Below, piece by piece: positions 59,576 to 64,000 of a stretch of DNA of 64,000 nt. Each line of letters starts with the position of its first letter. Within the stretch, counting starts at the first letter, position 1. Under the pieces are notes generated by a model. The model saw nothing but the letters and a program-made list of their open reading frames with translations, did no database searches and was not told where the DNA came from. The translations under genes and the position numbers were made by a program. The stretch comes from Pythium myriotylum (Eukaryota > Oomycota > Peronosporomycetes > Pythiales > Pythiaceae), in assembly GCA_023091665.1 (NCBI GenBank), contig JALJCQ010000004.1:620001-684000 (forward strand), given 5' to 3'.

Positions 59576-60557
59576 TTACTCTTTCTTGTCCTTGTCGCTG
59601 TTGTCCTTCTCCTCGTCCTCCGTCTCGGAATCACTACGGGCGTCCTTCTTGATGTTACCTTCCCGAAGCGTCTTGGCCACGGCCCGGGCGAGAAGCAGCC
59701 CCCAGAAGATGTGGAGCACGAGTAGCAGACCGAGGAACGTGAAGAATCCGACGTAGAACCACCACCATGTGTTGGCTGTGAAGCCTCCGAACGAGCCCTT
59801 CTGCTGGATTGGTACAATGATGTCATCGAACGCGACCGTGTACACGGGCAGGAGGATGTTGTAGGTGTAGAAACCCCAACGAATGAGAAACCACGTGACG
59901 GCAAAGACACCAAAGAAGAAATTGGAGAGTAGTTCCCACTCGAGGTACACGAAAATCTTGGCTACACTCTCAACAACGAGGTCAGAACGCCTGCGGCAAC
60001 CGAGGAGATCCAAACAGTACCGCACCAGTTTCGAGGAGTAGATCGTTCACTTCGTGGATCATCAGCACGCACATCCCGACACGAGTCAAGTCGAACGCGT
60101 ATGACGTCACCATCAATGTCAACGTCACGAAATGGTGGGCCAGCATCTCGGCGTTGTCCTTGCGCTTCACGATGTAGTGTTTGTTGGTGATGTTGAGCAT
60201 GAAGTCGATCGACTGGAGCCAGAACGAGATGTAGATCATGTAGTGCCATCGGCGAAGCTCGGACGTCGGGGAGGGCCATTCCTTGTAGTATCCGTGCGGG
60301 TTCATGAACCAGTCCTCGTTCCATCCGATGTAGAGCCCCAAGATCGAGAACGTCCCAACCGATACGTTCTTCCACATGCATTCACGCATTTTGTCTCTCT
60401 TGTCTTTGGTGATGTAGTGGTTCTTGACGAACCAGTTAGCAATTGGCGCGAGAAGAAGCTTATCCCATACGAAGTGGTAGGCGTAGAGCCCCACGAGCGA
60501 GGCACCGAAGCGCGTCGCTTCCTCGGTCGCGTTGCAGGACGTGAGATAGCACGGCAT
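59576..60557 (-). CDS. Ceramide synthase (LAG1/CerS, TLC domain) copy 2
   Basis: Two exons, 60026-60557 and 59576-59961; 64-nt intron GTGCGG..TGTAG; 305 residues. The Lag1 motif is intact (HHFVTLTLMVTSYAFDLTRV, H168-E-V-N-D172). The first exon has exactly the same length (532 nt) as in copies 1 and 3. The tail is shorter than in its paralogues and ends DKDKKE. Its 3' half of exon 1 is identical in DNA to copy 3 for 317 bp, while both flanks differ, showing conversion. Same ER enzyme class; acyl-chain preference cannot be read. Confidence 0.93.
60024..60340. repeat. 317-bp identity tract shared with ceramide synthase copy 3 (part 1)
   Basis: Identical base by base to 62437-62753 (offset 2,413). 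Begins in the intron's first bases and ends within exon 1, with abrupt divergence on both sides. Confidence 0.92.
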
Positions 60558-60575
60558 TGGGAGTGGTGACTAGAG

Positions 60576-60592
60576 CGTAGAATGCAAAGTGG
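60576..60592 (-). promoter_or_regulatory. Inr/FPR-like start region of ceramide synthase copy 2
   Basis: On the coding strand CCACTTTGCATTCTACG, ~20-35 bp before the ATG. Resembles the oomycete initiator TCAYTYY-CAWTTT arrangement with mismatches. Inferred transcription start. Confidence 0.4.
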
Positions 60593-61935
60593 AAGAGCCT
60601 AGTCGACGCGAACGCCGAATAGCCATTCGGTGATGGATTCTGGTGCCATGGAGTCTATCGTGCATGATGGCTTCCTAGGGCTGATGATCAGTACCGCGTG
60701 AACGTACCAGAAGCTACTGTAGTGCTTCAAGGACAGGACGATCGATGTTAGATTAGTACACTGTGCGTTTGACGATGGGAAGACAGACGAAGATTGTCCC
60801 ATCGTGCTCGTCACGAAGTGGCCGTTTGTCGAACTTTGGCAGTGCTACGTCAGCAGCTCACATGACGCCCACCAATTATTCAACGATTCATCGTCTCGGA
60901 TGACGTGCTGCCAGCGACTCGCTTGCTGGATCCGTCTTCAACATCACACATCAATCGAAAGTCCGGACGCAGCTGCACAAAGTGCCGTGACTCGATACAT
61001 GCTCGGCCTTCAGTAGACCTTAGTGGTCAGGACCACAGCGATCTCGCCGTGATCCGCGAACCCCAAATCCCAAGCGGGATGCTGTGGATGCTAATGCATG
61101 CCGGATCAGCTGCACAGGGATGTAACACATCACGAGAAGGGACCGCGTCCACTACCGAATCCATCAAATGGCGGCATCAGGATCTGCAGACTGCATCGAC
61201 TGTTAAGAAAAAAAGTCGTAAACAACCAAATCGGCTGACTTCTCAACGAAGTCGGACAATGGATAAGTTCATACTGCAGACTTCCAGCACGGGCACTCTG
61301 GTTGACGTGTCATGGTGGGGCCTCGAGGTACGAGTGAGGACTCATTGAGAGAATGGAGCTCCATCACTCAACAAGATATCTTGCCAGCATGGATATTCAA
61401 TCGAAGGGCGGAAGACGATCTGATATCCTCAATGCGGAGAGGACAGACGATTTTAGCGTTCACCGGAGATGGGAAGTACTCGTCATTCGCGGACTATCGA
61501 AAACGTTCGATTAGGTCTTGGGAAGATGACGCTTTCTCGTGAGGAGCTCTTCAGGAATCGCGATCTATGTCTGCGTAGTGTGCTAAGGATTTGGCCCATT
61601 GGTGGTGGATGTGGTATGTCGACGGTGACAGTGAACTAGATCCAACGTCATGCGGTCACGGGTTAAGCAACCACATTAGCCGATCGCGGGACAGAGCTTG
61701 AACTTGAGCCGCCTGAACGGATGAACAAAGATTCGTGTTTTGTTTAACCACCGGCAGACGATCTTCACGGAGAATCGTTACATCCACAGCCCTTCCAAGA
61801 GATGCTCATTTCTATCGCGCGCGATCTGCTCCACAACATCGAGACCAGCCGTTCGTAAAAGCTTCGGAATATTCAAACATGTACTTCCCTCTCTCGTCCT
61901 CGAACTAAGTTACACTGTGCAGGCATCTCCCCATC
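60593..61935. other. 1.3-kb spacer between ceramide synthase copies 2 and 3
   Basis: No gene recognised on either strand. The longest open frames (70-147 codons) lack motifs and their composition differs from neighbouring genes. The rest looks AT-richer than the coding neighbourhood. Confidence 0.55.
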
Positions 61936-62970
61936 TTACGCAACCTTCGGCGTGCGACGGCGAGTTGCCTTTTTATCGCTAGTCTGGATCGGTACGACTT
62001 CGTCCTTGAGCATGGCAGCGTCGACTTCGACGTCCTCGGTCTCCGAATCGCTGCGGATGTCCTTCTCCACGTTACCGGCCTTGAGCGACTTGATGACCAT
62101 CTTGACGATGAGCACACCCCAGAAGACATGCAGCACAAGCAGCAAACCGAGGAACGTGGAGAATCCGACGTAGAACCACCACCACGTGTCGGCTGTGAAG
62201 CCAGCGAACGAGCCCTTCTGCTGGATCGGCACGATGATGTCGTCGTAGGCGACCGTGTACACGGGCAGGAGGATGTTGTAGGTGTAAAACCCCCAACGGA
62301 AGGCGAACCACGCGGCCGAGAACAGACCCAAGAAGATGTTGGAGATCAGCTCCCACTCGAGGTACACAAAGACCTTGCCTGAAAGATCGACAATGTTAGT
62401 TCTGTTGCGGTACCCCCATATCAGCCAGTGTTCCATACCAGTTTCGAGGAGTAGATCGTTCACTTCGTGGATCATCAGCACGCACATCCCGACACGAGTC
62501 AAGTCGAACGCGTATGACGTCACCATCAATGTCAACGTCACGAAATGGTGGGCCAGCATCTCGGCGTTGTCCTTGCGCTTCACGATGTAGTGTTTGTTGG
62601 TGATGTTGAGCATGAAGTCGATCGACTGGAGCCAGAACGAGATGTAGATCATGTAGTGCCATCGGCGAAGCTCGGACGTCGGGGAGGGCCATTCCTTGTA
62701 GTATCCGTGCGGGTTCATGAACCAGTCCTCGTTCCATCCGATGTAGAGCCCCAGGATCGAGAACGTGCCCACAGACGCATTCTTCCACATGGACTCACGC
62801 ATCTTGTCTCTCTTGTCTTTGGTGATGTAGTGGTTCCTTACGAACCAATCGACGATGGGCGTGATGAGGAATCGATCCCAGACGAAATGGTAGGCGTAAA
62901 TGCCTACGAGCGAGGCACCAAAGCGTGTGGCCTCCTCAGTGGCGTCGCAGGACGTGAGATAGCACGGCAT
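61936..62970 (-). CDS. Ceramide synthase (LAG1/CerS, TLC domain) copy 3
   Basis: Two exons, 62439-62970 and 61936-62378; 324 residues when the 60-nt intron (GTATGG..TTTCAG) is removed. The intron length is divisible by three and it has no in-frame stop, so an unspliced RNA would give a 344-residue protein with 20 extra residues (starting MEHWLIWGYRNR) after LLLETG. The intron position equals that in copies 1 and 2, supporting splicing. Lag1 motif intact (HH at 141-142, H168-E-V-N-D172). Acidic tail (RSDSETEDVE) then a basic end. Confidence 0.93.
   Translation of the reverse strand: MPCYLTSCDATEEATRFGASLVGIYAYHFVWDRFLITPIVDWFVRNHYITKDKRDKMRESMWKNASVGTFSILGLYIGWNEDWFMNPHGYYKEWPSPTSELRRWHYMIYISFWLQSIDFMLNITNKHYIVKRKDNAEMLAHHFVTLTLMVTSYAFDLTRVGMCVLMIHEVNDLLLETGMEHWLIWGYRNRTNIVDLSGKVFVYLEWELISNIFLGLFSAAWFAFRWGFYTYNILLPVYTVAYDDIIVPIQQKGSFAGFTADTWWWFYVGFSTFLGLLLVLHVFWGVLIVKMVIKSLKAGNVEKDIRSDSETEDVEVDAAMLKDEVVPIQTSDKKATRRRTPKVA
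62437..62753. repeat. 317-bp identity tract shared with ceramide synthase copy 2 (part 2)
   Basis: Partner of 60024-60340. Confidence 0.92.
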
Positions 62971-62988
62971 CGGAGGTGGCGAGTGGGG

Positions 62989-63005
62989 CGTGGATTGCGA
63001 AGTGA
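62989..63005 (-). promoter_or_regulatory. Inr/FPR-like start region of ceramide synthase copy 3
   Basis: On the coding strand TCACTTCGCAATCCACG, about 20-35 bp before the ATG. It fits the oomycete initiator pattern TCAYTYYNCAWT well. Inferred transcription start. Confidence 0.5.
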
Positions 63006-63565
63006 GTCGAGGCTCAACTGAGTGGAGAAGGTCGCCATAATCGCGAGTCCTTGAGCACGAGAGGGCGTGGATGGTGTGAGGGTGGATGAGGTGAGGGCGA
63101 TGCTGAGATAAGTAAGGTTGAGTCCGTTGGTCGGATGCGTTTTATACAGAGTGCTGGATACGTCAAACATGTTTGTAATGTTTTCAGTATGAAGCAGTTT
63201 TAAACTTGTGACTAAAGGGGTTCAAAACATCACATGTCACAGTTTTCGAGTGATCGCGAATGGCTACAAGTCGGATTTCGCGCCGCCGGGATCGTAATCA
63301 CACGAGGCCTCGCCTTGCTTCCAGAAGGATCCGTCCGATCGAGCCACTTCGTTCGTTTGCATGGGAAACACGTCGACACTTGAGAATCGACGGCTTCCCC
63401 ACGATGAAGAAGAAGGAACGATGATGCGTCACATGTCGCAGGTTCCAGCGCAAACTTAGCTGCTCACTACCAAGCTATAATCCGCCGTGAGCGAAACCCC
63501 CGCGTCTGTTGTGAAGCTATGGAGCCCTATGGCCGTTTAGCAGTGTCATCAGCTCGCAAGCAACG
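63006..63565. other. Divergent promoter region, ceramide synthase 3 / SLC1-type transporter
   Basis: No gene seen; holds both upstream regions. Confidence 0.55.
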
Positions 63566-64000
63566 ATGGAGGCACATCGGACGACCGACAAAGGTGGCGT
63601 TGTGCTGCTGGATGAGGCCGACCACCGTCGACTCTACGGCTCAGATGATCCACTCACGCCGCTCGACTCGATCGCGTCGCCGGCCATCTACTACCAGCAG
63701 CAGCAGTACCCTCGCAAGCTGAGCAAGCCTGGTACCCCAACACGGTTCCTGCAGTACCCTGAACATGACAGCCCCATCATGTACCCGGACGACAGCAGCG
63801 GGTCTCGGTGTACGTGGCTTCGACGCACGAACCCGCAGATTGGTATCGCAGTCATCGTCGGCACTGCGCTTGGCATCATGCTGTCCCAAATGCACGTTTC
63901 AGACGGCGTGAGCGACCTCGTGAACTTGCCAGGAAAGATCTTTTTGCGTCTGCTCAAGTGTTTCGTCATCCCGATGGTGTTCTGCAGTCTCTCGACGGGC
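63566..64000 (+). CDS. SLC1/DAACS-type dicarboxylate-amino acid:cation symporter (5' part, cut by window end)
   Basis: 145 codons are visible. The ATG at 63566 opens a ~90-residue hydrophilic N terminus (with a Gln run after YY), then NPQIGIAVIVGTALGIMLSQ (first membrane segment) and LPGKIFLRLLKCFVIPMVFC, the conserved second segment of the sodium:dicarboxylate symporter family. These carriers import glutamate, aspartate or C4-dicarboxylates with Na+ or H+. The substrate-binding C-terminal half lies outside the window. The N-terminal extension is longer than in bacterial members. Confidence 0.85.
   Translation, partial: MEAHRTTDKGGVVLLDEADHRRLYGSDDPLTPLDSIASPAIYYQQQQYPRKLSKPGTPTRFLQYPEHDSPIMYPDDSSGSRCTWLRRTNPQIGIAVIVGTALGIMLSQMHVSDGVSDLVNLPGKIFLRLLKCFVIPMVFCSLSTG

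Noticed and set aside
60804..61542. Three plus-strand frames of 70-147 codons between ceramide synthases 2 and 3
   Set aside because: No domain, no start context and no repeat elsewhere in the window.
1..64000. tRNA, rRNA or transposase genes
   Set aside because: Scanning by eye showed no convincing T-loop/A-box pair, rRNA segment, or transposase/reverse-transcriptase motif; a tRNAscan and repeat-library search would be needed to exclude them.

Overview
The window looks like nuclear DNA of an oomycete (water mould; Phytophthora/Pythium-type). The strongest single clue is a secreted AA17-type lytic polysaccharide monooxygenase at 53.5-54.3 kb, a family known from oomycetes. Supporting clues are short spliceosomal introns (55-77 nt, GT..AG), short intergenic spacers, pyrimidine-rich start regions resembling the oomycete Inr/FPR core promoter, and a KKxx-tailed ELO elongase. 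I recognise no bacterial operon, tRNA, rRNA or CRISPR.

Layout. (1) 1-9.3 kb: a repeat-rich block with eight small genes of one unrecognised family (81-108 aa, C-terminal W-x-[RK]-Q-x-[VL]-[MIL]-S-Q-[ST] signature). They are arranged by a 647-bp inverted repeat and a ~2.3-kb direct repeat, with a second pair of small conserved frames alongside. (2) 9.3-11.5 kb: repeat-bearing spacer and one secreted Gly/Tyr/Lys-rich protein. (3) 12.3-32.9 kb: a cluster of one unrecognised polytopic membrane-protein family: seven intact genes, one gene broken by a single-base frameshift and two degenerate copies. Each protein is built from two homologous halves (about 6+6 membrane segments). The cluster is interrupted by an ELO fatty-acid elongase and an orphan 7-TM gene. 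(4) 33.5-37.9 kb: two tandem cryptochrome/(6-4)-photolyase genes. (5) 38-44 kb: a GPI-anchored-type mucin-like protein and a very large calcyphosine-like EF-hand protein. (6) 44.6-49.4 kb: four tandem, almost identical copies of a secreted Gly/Tyr/Lys protein in 1,366-bp units. (7) 49.5-58 kb: a Sac1-type phosphoinositide phosphatase, a CUE-domain protein with four W-x-x-V motifs, the AA17 LPMO, a GDAP2-like macro/CRAL-TRIO protein and a Nup43-like WD40 protein. (8) 58.1-63 kb: three tandem ceramide synthases with a gene-conversion tract. (9) The window ends inside an SLC1/DAACS-type transporter.

How the genes may work together. The elongase, three ceramide synthases and Sac1 phosphatase all act in ER lipid metabolism, but their proximity is probably incidental. 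The secreted Gly/Tyr proteins, the GPI-type mucin and the LPMO are cell-surface or extracellular. The two unrecognised families are locally amplified and show recent duplication, conversion and decay, as expected of lineage-specific genes. The organism call and all functions are inferred from sequence by eye; no database search was run.
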